Source of the DNA: Caldithrix abyssi DSM 13497
Lineage (GTDB): Bacteria > Electryoneota > AABM5-125-24 > Hatepunaeales > Hatepunaeaceae
DNA: 64,000 bases
Assembly: GCA_945865405.1 (NCBI GenBank)
Contig: CAMBDS010000011.1
Span: 1-64,000, forward strand
Direction of reading: 5' to 3'
The position numbers were made by a program, and so were the translations under genes. How positions within the stretch are numbered: the first letter of the stretch is position 1; the number at the start of each line of letters is the position of its first letter. Positions 41,601 through 50,321 of the stretch are shown here, in pieces. The notes under the pieces are model-generated. The model was not told where the DNA came from. It made no database searches and saw nothing but the letters and a program-made list of their open reading frames with translations.

Positions 41601-42436
41601 CGTCCGTCACCAGAGACATATACGGCGGATTCTGTGTTGTAGGTCGGTTCCTCCCAAATTAATTCCCCTGAAGCAGCATCGACAACGTAGATCTGAAACT
41701 TGCCGTTCACCACCCCAACTCGACCATCAGCCGAAATTTGTGCGCCGTACCAGTTGAAAGCTTCTTGAGCATCGACTTCGAGCGTCCAGAGTCGTTGCCC
41801 GTTTGCAGTATTGAACCCCCATGCCCGGTTAACCCGACCGTCAGGATCGTTTCCGGTGGCAATCAATCTTTGGCCGTCCGATGAAAGCGCTACCGGGCCG
41901 GGGTAATATCCCTCCATACCAAAACGGAAAAATGGAACCCCTCGCCCATTCGAGCGAAACAACCAGACCGAATCGAGTGCCGCATAAGCAATAATTTCAC
42001 CCGTTCGTGACAATGAAACCCACGAGCTACCTGATCCCACACGATAGGTGAACAGCGTATCTCCCCCAAAGGCATTCCTCACTTCGAGGCGTTCGTCATT
42101 CAGAGAATAACCTATGGCAACGATGTTTCCGTTTTCAGAGATGGCGACCTGTTCAGAGATTCCATTCTGGTCGGATGCTGTCCAGCGCAGACTACCTCGA
42201 CCGAGGTCTCGATGTGGCGATTCCGAAGGATGTGTAGATGATGAGTGGAGTTGGAGTAGTCCCGCGCCTTCGGTCACAGTTTTAACATCACGACCATTTA
42301 GGGCGCGATATTCAAGTCGTTGTGCCAAAGAGGAAGAAGGTGAAATTTGAGGGGATGCAATTGCCTGGCATATCGTAAGTAACCCTGATAACAGGGCAAA
42401 TAGCAGCGAACGGGAGGGAACCATCGTAGTCTTCAT
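38657..42436 (-). CDS. Large secreted multi-domain protein: PQQ/WD-like propeller, carboxypeptidase-regulatory-like, FN3, CBM9-like domain, T9SS sorting tail
   Basis: Signal peptide MKTTMVPSRSLLFALLSGLLTICQAIA; propeller repeats (ISADGRVGVVNGKFQIYVVDAASGELIWEEP); GAGVPGVTIGVLGNPYSTVTTATGNFVV; IPRLDGTIDAAEWEGAQ; C-terminal FPNPFNGRTFLPVRLPIAGNVNIVLSDLQGRVL. Start moved to 42436, just after the dnaJ-like stop. Confidence 0.85.
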   Translation of the reverse strand: MKTTMVPSRSLLFALLSGLLTICQAIASPQISPSSSLAQRLEYRALNGRDVKTVTEGAGLLQLHSSSTHPSESPHRDLGRGSLRWTASDQNGISEQVAISENGNIVAIGYSLNDERLEVRNAFGGDTLFTYRVGSGSSWVSLSRTGEIIAYAALDSVWLFRSNGRGVPFFRFGMEGYYPGPVALSSDGQRLIATGNDPDGRVNRAWGFNTANGQRLWTLEVDAQEAFNWYGAQISADGRVGVVNGKFQIYVVDAASGELIWEEPTYNTESAVYVSGDGRILVTGSLSGRLRVFARAEQGYEELWHYTFRGASSSWITSVAVSKDGTTIGAGTLDFFDDHYEGRFAVFDAFGEGEPLWISDRFADEIAAIQFNNDGTIVAAVSWGDLNHDRPDLVVHERHSRTPFYTLTTNGSLAGVSISGSGNRVIAGGKATHNRVFGRGGEAHLVELSLLGGFVSGRVRDGQQGAGVPGVTIGVLGNPYSTVTTATGNFVVRVETTERNDFTLFASKRGVGYQELSVEVVPNDTTFDCNFNLVDSVAGDPPTNLRASHGSRNRVTLAWDAYNGQRLARFGNGDRVLSAVGDQPAQVGMTPWDMPHEQGGEPVRDDMDDDASEIRIYRSPVAGGPYGLLASVDGDLNSYIDRDNLFPEHNYYYRITAVFEQGESEYSAEATGFIDDDFLIYDADLQPLERIPRLDGTIDAAEWEGAQMRDISDVFGYDEPDSAGTVEAMIGFSNADDRLYLAVRYRNMRELENNMGLGVYIDDDGDGMWTTKRDGSEGNYWGYWRNGGPDMRYRSITGAPYISDPYYQFENPTLAFGEHETGVEVEMSIPLGFHGNEEVAVYSPEQVIGLGLFAMKRDDDDNPIFHGWWPQDMFSIVSEPRQFGQIHLPVTLTVPPIAPTNLQVGRDRTGMVLIWQDPEMGLDSAAIRGWDGINIYRNGELLTSVDPGQERCVDREFERNGGDWSGWFEYSLSGYVLEDDGIFEGPICPGVGNYLGANPDVAEMRMDDGTAEAFYIVAFNGEDNRLATKFTIEPGQEEISTFWIDLLHRGNQPFEIWCTPDDNGFPMEGGAHYRVTSSATEGFQRFYFPGRQQPRFEFDPDLGGSFWVVVDYLPETPSAPAFGVDTSHPDGEKNLYYTTATGWIPFGVGQWVIRAGVGQPANEALPEETTIPNSFEVMSNFPNPFNGRTFLPVRLPIAGNVNIVLSDLQGRVLFRTETGEISAGEHLLTIEADALCSGMYIATISSGGQKHRISLHLIK

Positions 42437-42437
42437 C

Positions 42438-43373
42438 TCAATCTCCCTTGGGAATAAATCCATCTCCGTCAACCGGGGGGCGAAATCCCGGCAACGCCAT
42501 AAGTTCATCCAAAAGCTGTCGTTCTTTACGTGAAAGTCGTTTCGGAACGCATAATTCAATCTTAAGATACAGGTCTCCCGCCTGAGAACTGCTAAAAGCA
42601 GGCAACCCCTTGCCCGAAATTTTTAATATCCGTCCATCTGCCATGCGCGGCGGAATCTCCACGGCAGTCGGTACACCGGGAGTTGGAACCACAATTTTTC
42701 CACCTTCGATGAACGTATCAAGCCCGATCAAGGCCCGATAATGGTAATCCCGATCCTTAACCTCTATGTAGCTGTCCGGCTTCAGCAAGATTTCCACGAT
42801 CAGGTCACCAGAGATATTCCCCGGCGGAAGCCTATGCCCAAACGTCGCAAACCGTAGCTTACTTCCCGTCCGAACGCCTGGCGGGTAAGTTATTTCAACA
42901 TTGGTAGTCTTCCGAACGATGCCGTTGGTATTGCAATGTGAGCAATTTTGATACTTGCTATCAAAGCCACTACCTTCGCATGCAATACAGGGGATTTTCC
43001 TCGGAATTTTAAGTTCCCGGTGGCCACCCCGAACCGCCTCGCCAATCGTCAGATGCAACCTGACATGAATATCGCGATTAACCTCTCTCGCCGGTTCGCG
43101 ATGAACCTCCTTCTCGGTACTTTGAGCAGGAGATTTCGGTCGGTGGACACCTGCCGTCCGGTCATATCGTCCACGTGCTGCAGGATTGCTTAATATCCGG
43201 TAAGCATCGGCAACCTTTTTGAACAATTCTTCGGAAGTCGGATCTTCCGGATTGGTATCAGGATGGAATCGCTTGGCCATCCTCCTGTATGCGGAGCGAA
43301 CCTCTTCCTCGGAAGCACCCGGTTCCAAGCCCAACGTTTCGTAAAGCGGTGGCACATTTGGCTTATTGGTCAC
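42438..43373 (-). CDS. DnaJ-family chaperone with an abbreviated (two-motif) zinc-finger region
   Basis: J-domain YETLGLEPGASEEEVRSAYRRMAKRFHPDTNPED; only CIACEGSG and CSHCNTNG of the usual four CxxCxGxG motifs; DnaJ C-terminal substrate-binding domains. Confidence 0.88.
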   Translation of the reverse strand: MTNKPNVPPLYETLGLEPGASEEEVRSAYRRMAKRFHPDTNPEDPTSEELFKKVADAYRILSNPAARGRYDRTAGVHRPKSPAQSTEKEVHREPAREVNRDIHVRLHLTIGEAVRGGHRELKIPRKIPCIACEGSGFDSKYQNCSHCNTNGIVRKTTNVEITYPPGVRTGSKLRFATFGHRLPPGNISGDLIVEILLKPDSYIEVKDRDYHYRALIGLDTFIEGGKIVVPTPGVPTAVEIPPRMADGRILKISGKGLPAFSSSQAGDLYLKIELCVPKRLSRKERQLLDELMALPGFRPPVDGDGFIPKGD

Positions 43374-43441
43374 CGCTACCCCGATTAGTGAAATAACCGT
43401 ATAGACTCGACTCTAAACCAACTACACCTCTGCCAGTTCCG

Positions 43442-43852
43442 TTAGACGTTGTCGTCCCCGTGCGCAGGTGATGGGTCTGACTTCGGCTTTCCTTTGTTAA
43501 TGCCGAACTTGCTAAGAATTCCCGGCACCGACTCCAATATGGAGTCTAATGTCCCTTTCCCAGTAGAGACAAATCTGATGTCGCTACCGTCAAGGACAAT
43601 AAAGCCCATCGGTGTGATGCTCGCCCCACCGCCACCACCACCACCCGATCCGCCGGCACTCTTGCCAGTGCCTTTGGCATCGCCACCCATTCCTTCGCCA
43701 GCTCCAGCGGCGAAGCCTATCGACACCTTCACAACAGGTAGTAGCGTCAATTCTCCAGCCGTGACAGGTTGACCGACAACCGTCTCGGTGCTCGCCAATG
43801 TCTTCAGGCGACTTAAAATTGTGTCAAGAATTTCTTGGGCATTATTTGCCAT
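43442..43852 (-). CDS. GerW/YtfJ-family protein
   Basis: ETVVGQPVTAGELTLLPVVKVSIGFAAGAGEG...GGGGGGGASITPMGFIVLDGSDIRFVS, the Gly-rich GerW layout. Confidence 0.85.
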   Translation of the reverse strand: MANNAQEILDTILSRLKTLASTETVVGQPVTAGELTLLPVVKVSIGFAAGAGEGMGGDAKGTGKSAGGSGGGGGGGASITPMGFIVLDGSDIRFVSTGKGTLDSILESVPGILSKFGINKGKPKSDPSPAHGDDNV

Positions 43853-43872
43853 AATGTAATTTCGCGTCCTTT

Positions 43873-44568
43873 CTATTTGAGGTTAATTTCTTGTAACGGC
43901 CATGTGACTCTGCATATTCTCTCGTCCGCCTGGTACGAAATCGAAGCATTCCCCTGTTCGACAACCTGGTGAACGACCCAACTATGATACTCATTCCCCT
44001 CATATTGGGAAGGAAATTCAGTGGCAACAGAAGCTAAGTTAATATTATTAATTGACATAAAAATATTTTGCGCATCAAAACTTAATGCAACATCAAAAAC
44101 CGGCTTTGTGCCTATCTGTCGATTCTTGACCTCGTCCTCAAAAGCCATCAACAGCAGATGAATAGCCGCCTGAACAAAAAGATCACTTTTGGCGGTAGTC
44201 GGCGTAATACTCGGGTACTTCAAGACCGCTTGCAAACCGGCACGGCGATATATTCGGCTAATCAACAAAATCGCATTTTTCAATATCTCATTCGTATCGG
44301 GCGCGTTGCGGTCATTAAATACTGAGATTACTTTTGAAATCGCTTTGGCGAAATTTACTCCCTCATCACAAATCTGAATCACCTGATCCAGATCTTTCTG
44401 AAGGTTCGGCCCGCCGTTAGTAATCATCAGCAGGTCGATCTGACCGATAACGCCGCCAAGCACGTTGTTCATCACGTGGGTTAGCCCTGCCGAGAGTCTG
44501 CCAAGTATCGCCTGTCTGTCCGAGCTTAGCAAAAGCTCAATACCGGCAGGAGAGGGTATATTATTCAT
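43873..44568 (-). CDS. Degenerate histidine-kinase-like / histidine-phosphotransferase-like protein
   Basis: H-box-like LGRLSAGLTHVMNNVLGGVIGQIDLL; no recognisable N/G1/G2 ATP-binding boxes in the C-terminal half. Confidence 0.6.
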   Translation of the reverse strand: MNNIPSPAGIELLLSSDRQAILGRLSAGLTHVMNNVLGGVIGQIDLLMITNGGPNLQKDLDQVIQICDEGVNFAKAISKVISVFNDRNAPDTNEILKNAILLISRIYRRAGLQAVLKYPSITPTTAKSDLFVQAAIHLLLMAFEDEVKNRQIGTKPVFDVALSFDAQNIFMSINNINLASVATEFPSQYEGNEYHSWVVHQVVEQGNASISYQADERICRVTWPLQEINLK

Positions 44569-44753
44569 TTGAATTAATTGAAATTGTTATTATTAACCCT
44601 ATCTGATCCATCCGAAAGTTGAAAAGTAAACGTCTTCTTAAAATGTGTAATCTATGAAAACTAAATCAAGGCAGACTACAGCATCGATAAAATAACATTA
44701 TTCTCTTACGAAGCGAGACAATATTGTCACATTTTTATTGAAAATCTGCAGGA

Positions 44754-45833
44754 TTAATGCTTGGAATTGACGCTCATAATTAACCCCAAAGTCCCAAAAA
44801 AGATGTTTCCAATCCACGCAGCCACAACAGGCGACAGCATCCCCGTGTGTCCCATCACCCTTCCAACCTGCGCAAAGCCAAAATAGACAAAGCAGATCAA
44901 CAATGCCAACGCAAAAGCCATCGCTGCCCCGCCTCGCCTGCGCACAGCAGCAACAGGTGCACCAAATAGTACGATGATCATCGCCGCAATGGGTGATGCT
45001 AATTTTATCTCAAGATCGACTTCCCATTTACGAGGGTCACCGCCCGACTGTTTCATCCGTTCGATAAACTGTTCAAGCTCTCTGTAATTCATCTCATCGG
45101 GTGCGGTCTGAATTTTCGCAAATGCGTCCGGCTCGATCCCCTTTTTCGCAAATTCTATTTCCGAATCTCGACGGATTCGCATCCATCCGTCCGCTTCGAA
45201 CCTGCTGGTTGTCACCCCTCCCAAGTGCCACTTACCATCCCTCCAGACCATTTTCTCGGCCTCTATTCGCTCTGTCACCCTCCCTGAGTCGGTCGTTATG
45301 ATCTGAATGCCGTTTGCTTCTCCTGAAATAGCATTAAATCGCTCTACGAAAAGCTGTTTACCGCCTTCAAGATGGAAATACAACCTCCCCAGATTAGCGC
45401 GAGTCTCCCTTGGCAATTTCTTAACGTCATAGCGTTCAATGTCAAACCGTTCGCGATTGGCAACCGGGACGACCGTTTCACCAAGGTAGAGTGCCCCAAT
45501 CGAGCAAACCGCGGCAACCAGCAAAAGTAAGATAGAAGCACGTCTGAAGGGGATCCCGGACGCATACATTGCCGTCATTTCGTTCGATTGAGTCAGCCCT
45601 CCAATCGTGAAAAGCGTCGCCAGTAATGTAGCAATAGGGAGAGTCAAATAGATGATGTGCGGTATGAAAAGGTAGTAATATCGTAAGATCGTTTTAGGTG
45701 GAACGTTGTTATCGAGGAAAGTGTCAAGGTTATCGACGTTGTTGATAACAAGAAATATAACAACCGCCGCCAACAACGAGGAAATTAGATGAAAAACGTA
45801 ACGTGAAACGATATATCGGTCGAGTATTTTCAC
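44754..45833 (-). CDS. lptG: LPS export permease, YjgP/YjgQ family (LptG-like)
   Basis: MKILDRYIVSRYVFHLISSLLAAVVIFLVINNVDNLDTFL...NEMTAMYASGIPFRRA; paired with lptF-like neighbour. Confidence 0.88.
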   Translation of the reverse strand: MKILDRYIVSRYVFHLISSLLAAVVIFLVINNVDNLDTFLDNNVPPKTILRYYYLFIPHIIYLTLPIATLLATLFTIGGLTQSNEMTAMYASGIPFRRASILLLLVAAVCSIGALYLGETVVPVANRERFDIERYDVKKLPRETRANLGRLYFHLEGGKQLFVERFNAISGEANGIQIITTDSGRVTERIEAEKMVWRDGKWHLGGVTTSRFEADGWMRIRRDSEIEFAKKGIEPDAFAKIQTAPDEMNYRELEQFIERMKQSGGDPRKWEVDLEIKLASPIAAMIIVLFGAPVAAVRRRGGAAMAFALALLICFVYFGFAQVGRVMGHTGMLSPVVAAWIGNIFFGTLGLIMSVNSKH

Positions 45834-45836
45834 AAA

Positions 45837-47033
45837 TTAACCTTGAACTACCGGTTTCGATTTGCCGAACCATCTGCCAAACATTGCGCCAATCCATTTG
45901 ATGCCAGGTAGCGAGCTGTGGTTGCGGGCGTAGATCCAAAGTGCCACACCTATTCCGAGAAAAACAGCGTTTGGCAACCACATCGCAACACCCGGAGAGA
46001 GAATCTCGCGGTCGGCGAGGATTTCGCCTTGCGTGATGAATACATAGTAAACAAGAAAAGCGAGCAGAGAGATTCCACTTGAGACGCCAATACCACCTTT
46101 ATGCGCAAGGATACCAAGAGGCGCGCCGATTAGCACAAAAACGATACATGCCGCCGGAATCGAGAGTTTCTTATGGACCTCCACCATCAGCGCGGCGATG
46201 CGACGCTTATCATACGGATCGTTTTTTGCCTTTAGATCGGCAACCTGCATCAGCATCGCCTGTGCACTCAATTCACGATCACCTCGGAAGCTCGATTCAC
46301 CGCGCTTCAATATCATCCCAGGAGCTGCAATCCGGAACAACGCCGTATCAAATTTCGTCCGCTCATATCCACCTGCTTCGCGATTGGAGGGTCTATGGAT
46401 CTCGCCGAAATGAAGTTTTAGCTGAAAGAGTTCTGTGTTCGGGTTAAACTGGAGCCTCCCTTCACGGGCAGTGATGACAGCTCGTTCCTGGGGATTCCGT
46501 TCATCGTAGATGGTGACGTCGGTCAGTCCCCCGGTTGATTGATCGACTTCATGCGCAAGCAATGCATAGTTCGGAATCGAAAAATTGAATATCCCCGGTT
46601 CAATGCTGAAGGTCGGCTTTTTTCGAGTAATATCGCCCCAAAGCAGTCGTGAGCGATGGTTCATATCGGGCAATACATTGTTATTAAACCAGGCAACGAA
46701 AAGAGTCACAACTAATCCTGCCCAAAGCGACGGAACCATCAGCCTCGTCGGAGTTATCCCAGCCGCCCTTAGAGCCGTTATTTCCCCGTCACCAGACATC
46801 CTGCCAAACGCAGAAAGTGTCGCCACAAGAACCGCCATTGGAACTGCGAGCGCCAGAATCCAAGCCACGTTATTGAAGAAATACTCGATGATGATTGCTG
46901 TTGGTAGTCCCTTGCCGGTAATCTTCCCTAAAACTTGGTAGACGAGGTTTAGCGAAAAGATAAAAATGATCAGCGAAAGGCCAAAAAAGAAAGGCCCCAC
47001 CTGTTCGCGCAAAATGTAGCGAGTCAGAATCAA
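45837..47033 (-). CDS. lptF: LPS export permease, YjgP/YjgQ family (LptF-like)
   Basis: MILTRYILREQVGPFFFGLSLIIFIFSLNLVYQ...GEITALRAAGITPTRLMVPSL. Confidence 0.88.
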   Translation of the reverse strand: MILTRYILREQVGPFFFGLSLIIFIFSLNLVYQVLGKITGKGLPTAIIIEYFFNNVAWILALAVPMAVLVATLSAFGRMSGDGEITALRAAGITPTRLMVPSLWAGLVVTLFVAWFNNNVLPDMNHRSRLLWGDITRKKPTFSIEPGIFNFSIPNYALLAHEVDQSTGGLTDVTIYDERNPQERAVITAREGRLQFNPNTELFQLKLHFGEIHRPSNREAGGYERTKFDTALFRIAAPGMILKRGESSFRGDRELSAQAMLMQVADLKAKNDPYDKRRIAALMVEVHKKLSIPAACIVFVLIGAPLGILAHKGGIGVSSGISLLAFLVYYVFITQGEILADREILSPGVAMWLPNAVFLGIGVALWIYARNHSSLPGIKWIGAMFGRWFGKSKPVVQG

Positions 47034-47078
47034 TGCGCGACCATTAGGAAGGGTCGATATCCGATAATATCGGGGTAA

Positions 47079-47705
47079 TCAAAGTACACTATGGATCTCA
47101 TTATAACGAATAACATTCAATTCCATTTCCAGATAATCGACTTCCACATTGGAATCAATACGACGAAAATGGTGGCGAAGCGAATCAAGGCGCTCATCGT
47201 TCTCAAAATCGAGGTGACGTTGGTAGGAGTGAGGGTGCCAGAATTGTTTCGTCGTTTGCCAGCCGACCGAAGTATAACAACGAATTCCAGGATGATTAAA
47301 TGCCGCTACTTCAAGTCGAATACTCTTCATCCCCCACTCTCCAAAGTATGTATTGCAAACACATTCAAGAGATTCCTTGCAATACCCACGGTTACGTTGG
47401 TTGGCAGAAAATTGAATTCCCATCCACGATTCACCAGTCTCGAAATTGGTCTCATAAAGTCCAACGTATCCAACTAGATCTTCGCCATCAAAGATCGACA
47501 GCTTTATGTTGAATAAACGAAGTGACTGTAGGTATCGGTGGTCTTTACCGTGGGAGTCATCGCGAGGCGGGTTGTAATGGTGATAAATCAGGTCTTCGAA
47601 GTCAGGCCATTGATTCTCTGCATCGAGGTCTTCACGCCGAAAAGTACGGAGAGTCAGACGTTCGGAACAAAGTTCGACATCAAGGGGAAAATGGGCTATA
47701 GACAA
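47079..47705 (-). CDS. GNAT-family N-acetyltransferase (RimJ/RimL-like)
   Basis: LCSERLTLRTFRREDLDAENQW...MGIQFSANQRNRGYCKESLECVCNTYFGEWGMKSIRLEVAAFNHPGIRCYTSVGW. Confidence 0.85.
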   Translation of the reverse strand: MSIAHFPLDVELCSERLTLRTFRREDLDAENQWPDFEDLIYHHYNPPRDDSHGKDHRYLQSLRLFNIKLSIFDGEDLVGYVGLYETNFETGESWMGIQFSANQRNRGYCKESLECVCNTYFGEWGMKSIRLEVAAFNHPGIRCYTSVGWQTTKQFWHPHSYQRHLDFENDERLDSLRHHFRRIDSNVEVDYLEMELNVIRYNEIHSVL

Positions 47706-47762
47706 CTATCGATCTCCAATAGCGCAACACATCTACTCAGCAACAATTTATATTTCCAATAC

Positions 47763-49016
47763 TTAAAAATAATCATTACACATTGGCTTCGGAAGTGAAA
47801 ATAATTTGCTGATAAAGGCGATATCCCCTTCACCTTCCAGCTTCACGAGACCGAGGTGCTTCGCTTCCGGTAGTTTCAGTGCCCCCCACCAGATAGAGGA
47901 CATTACGGCAACATCACATTTCCATAAAATTCCGCCAGAGGTAGCCTTCGGGAATGATGCCTTGCCTGCTTCGAAATCTACGGTCAAAGGCTCTTCATTG
48001 ACGGGATTTAGATCATCCATCAGTTCGAATGTGATTCTCCCGGTTCCTGGGCCAAGCCGCGCTGCAGTAAGAGTTCGACGCAAATTGATTATTCTTCCCA
48101 TCAAACCGGACCCAACCCAAGCAGTTTCCGAGCCGAAATCCCAATTGTTTTTACCCCCCGACATCATCGGATCGGTGACGATATGTTCGAACGGCAGGTC
48201 GGTCTGGTCGCAAACAATCACCGCCCGTGCCTGATCGCTTTGAGCCGCAAGAAAACCGATCAGTCCCCTCAGTGCCGCATCAGTGAGCCAGACGAAATCG
48301 TGTACCTTCACATCGACAGCCGTCAAATGCTCAGCATATGGAAGTGGTCGATACTGAAAGACGAGATACCCCTCCGTTTCACCTTTTGCGTTGCGATAAG
48401 CATAACAGAGTTGTGATTTGAAAATCCGCTCGAACCATACAGGTTCCTCCCGCACAAGAAGACCGTTCATCTCAGAAGAAAATCGTTCATAACATGACAT
48501 CACCCCGGTCTGGTCTTCGTATGTGCGCACTGGCTCAACATTGACCCTTTCCGGGTGACCAGGAAGAGTCCCCGGTGGAAAGCGGAACAGGTTGGTCTTC
48601 CCGATCACCCCCCAGCCCAGCTTGTGGTAAAAGCCATGACTGAATGGATAGAGCGAAGATAATGGCACATTATTCTGTTCCATGATCTGCACTGCGCGCA
48701 ACATCATCCAGTAGGCGATTCTTTGCCGGCGAGCCTCAGGTGCCACCGCAACCATGCCGATACCGCCAACAGGAATCGCCGTTCGACCTCGTTGCATTCT
48801 GAAATTGTATAGCGCAAACATACCAACAAGCCGCCCCTTCCGTTCGCAGACCCAATGGTCTTCGAGTCGAAGCCGTGGGTCGTTACGAAAGTAGGAGATT
48901 CGCTCCTCCATCGTCATCATGATGCTGGGGAAGCTGGCGTGGTGAATCCGTGCCATCTCCGGCAGGTCTCCGTCTCTCGCCCGTCTAACTTGTAATTCAG
49001 CTGGTGTGGTTGCCAT
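47763..49016 (-). CDS. GNAT-family acetyltransferase, Eis-like
   Basis: MATTPAELQVRRARDGDLPEMARIHHASFP...VPVGGIGMVAVAPEARRQRIAYWMM; SCP2-like C-terminal region. Start moved to 49016 to avoid overlap with the NifU-like gene. Confidence 0.85.
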   Translation of the reverse strand: MATTPAELQVRRARDGDLPEMARIHHASFPSIMMTMEERISYFRNDPRLRLEDHWVCERKGRLVGMFALYNFRMQRGRTAIPVGGIGMVAVAPEARRQRIAYWMMLRAVQIMEQNNVPLSSLYPFSHGFYHKLGWGVIGKTNLFRFPPGTLPGHPERVNVEPVRTYEDQTGVMSCYERFSSEMNGLLVREEPVWFERIFKSQLCYAYRNAKGETEGYLVFQYRPLPYAEHLTAVDVKVHDFVWLTDAALRGLIGFLAAQSDQARAVIVCDQTDLPFEHIVTDPMMSGGKNNWDFGSETAWVGSGLMGRIINLRRTLTAARLGPGTGRITFELMDDLNPVNEEPLTVDFEAGKASFPKATSGGILWKCDVAVMSSIWWGALKLPEAKHLGLVKLEGEGDIAFISKLFSLPKPMCNDYF

Positions 49017-49069
49017 TCGCCCTAAATCAATTATCCCTTGTAGTTCGGCTCTCAAGCCGAACCAACCTA

Positions 49070-49306
49070 CTAAAAATCGGCAGTCACAACTTCTGTCACG
49101 CCGGGAACCATCTCTTTCAGCCAACGCTCAACGCCCATTTTAACGTGCTGAACTGACATACCGCAACCGTGACATGCTCCGGTTAAGGCAACCTCGACAA
49201 CCCCGTCATCTGTGATATTCAGGAGACGTATGTCGCCTCCGTCCATCATGAACGAAGGGCGAATCTGCTCCAGTGCAATTTCAATCGAACGTCTATCTAT
49301 TTCCAA
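49070..49306 (-). CDS. NifU C-terminal-domain-like Fe-S scaffold protein
   Basis: IRPSFMMDGGDIRLLNITDDGVVEVALTGACHGCGMSVQHVKMGVERWLKEMVPGVTEV (CxxC). Confidence 0.92.
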   Translation of the reverse strand: MEIDRRSIEIALEQIRPSFMMDGGDIRLLNITDDGVVEVALTGACHGCGMSVQHVKMGVERWLKEMVPGVTEVVTADF

Positions 49307-49367
49307 TTTGATCTTTCTGATTTACCCGCTGGACCATCCGGCAGGACTATGATGTGATACGCAAAAT

Positions 49368-50321
49368 TCAATTCTTAATAATCTCCGAACGCTGAGTATT
49401 TCCGCTTGCTGCCAATAGTACCCCTCCCAACACTCCTGACGCGCCGAGAACTGTCACAACTGTGATTGGTTCATCAAGCATCGCAGCTCCGATCCCCAGT
49501 GCAAACAACGGAACCAAATATATGAAAGCTCCGGCTCGTGAAACCGTCCACTTATCCAACGCCCAAAACCAGACAACGAACGAAAACACAGTGCAACCAA
49601 CAGAGAGAAACATCAGCGCCCAGAAAAGTTCACTCCCTCCAGCCACCAACTTTTCTATTACACCGGGGTTGTATGCTGGAAGGCTCATGACGGCTCCCAG
49701 AGTCATTAGCCAGCCGAGATTTTCAAGTGGATCCCTTCCGCGCATCAACTTTTTTGAAATCGTCGTAAATCCACCCCAGCTTAGCACCGCTCCAAATGTG
49801 ATCAATACGCCGAAAATCTTCTGAATTGTCGTCGCCGAAAGCCCGGATTCTGTCGGCGCATCCTGTCCAAGAGTAATAATCAGGAGTCCCGCAAACGCAA
49901 CAGCTATTCCGCCCCACCTTCTGAGCGAGACCTTTTCATGTAGTATCAGTGCCGCAAAGACCACAATGAACGCCGGATTGAGCGAAATAACGAGGCTCGC
50001 CCAACCAGCCGGGATCAACGTCTCGCCGTAATTCAAACACCCGTGATAACCCGGCACTGCAAGGAACGAAGCGACAACTGCCAGTACTTTTTCTTTTCGG
50101 TCAAGCCCTCTCCAGAACGATAGCCCACCCCTGCCGGTCCTTTTCCCCGCCCAAAGCCCTATCGGAAGCAACAACAACGCCGACGGGACAAACCTCGCCA
50201 TCACCAATTCGAGAGGCGTCAGATACCTCAGCCCAATTTTGATCGCTATGAACGACCCGCCCCAAAGGAACATCACAAAAATCAAAGAACCGACGATCAG
50301 TGAGGGCGGCGTCGATCTCAA
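49368..50321 (-). CDS. EamA/DMT-family transporter
   Basis: Ten hydrophobic segments; FLWGGSFIAIKIGLRYLTPLELVMARF; ALILHEKVSLRRWGGIAVAFAGLLII. Confidence 0.9.
   Translation of the reverse strand: MRSTPPSLIVGSLIFVMFLWGGSFIAIKIGLRYLTPLELVMARFVPSALLLLPIGLWAGKRTGRGGLSFWRGLDRKEKVLAVVASFLAVPGYHGCLNYGETLIPAGWASLVISLNPAFIVVFAALILHEKVSLRRWGGIAVAFAGLLIITLGQDAPTESGLSATTIQKIFGVLITFGAVLSWGGFTTISKKLMRGRDPLENLGWLMTLGAVMSLPAYNPGVIEKLVAGGSELFWALMFLSVGCTVFSFVVWFWALDKWTVSRAGAFIYLVPLFALGIGAAMLDEPITVVTVLGASGVLGGVLLAASGNTQRSEIIKN

Noticed and set aside
43449-43772. Pro-rich plus-strand ORF (APPPPPPPDPPALLP)
   Set aside because: Antisense of the GerW Gly-rich linker; the proline run is just the complement of glycine codons.
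43442-43852. GerW homologue as evidence for sporulation
   Set aside because: GerW/YtfJ-type proteins occur in many non-sporulating bacteria, and no other sporulation genes are present in the window.
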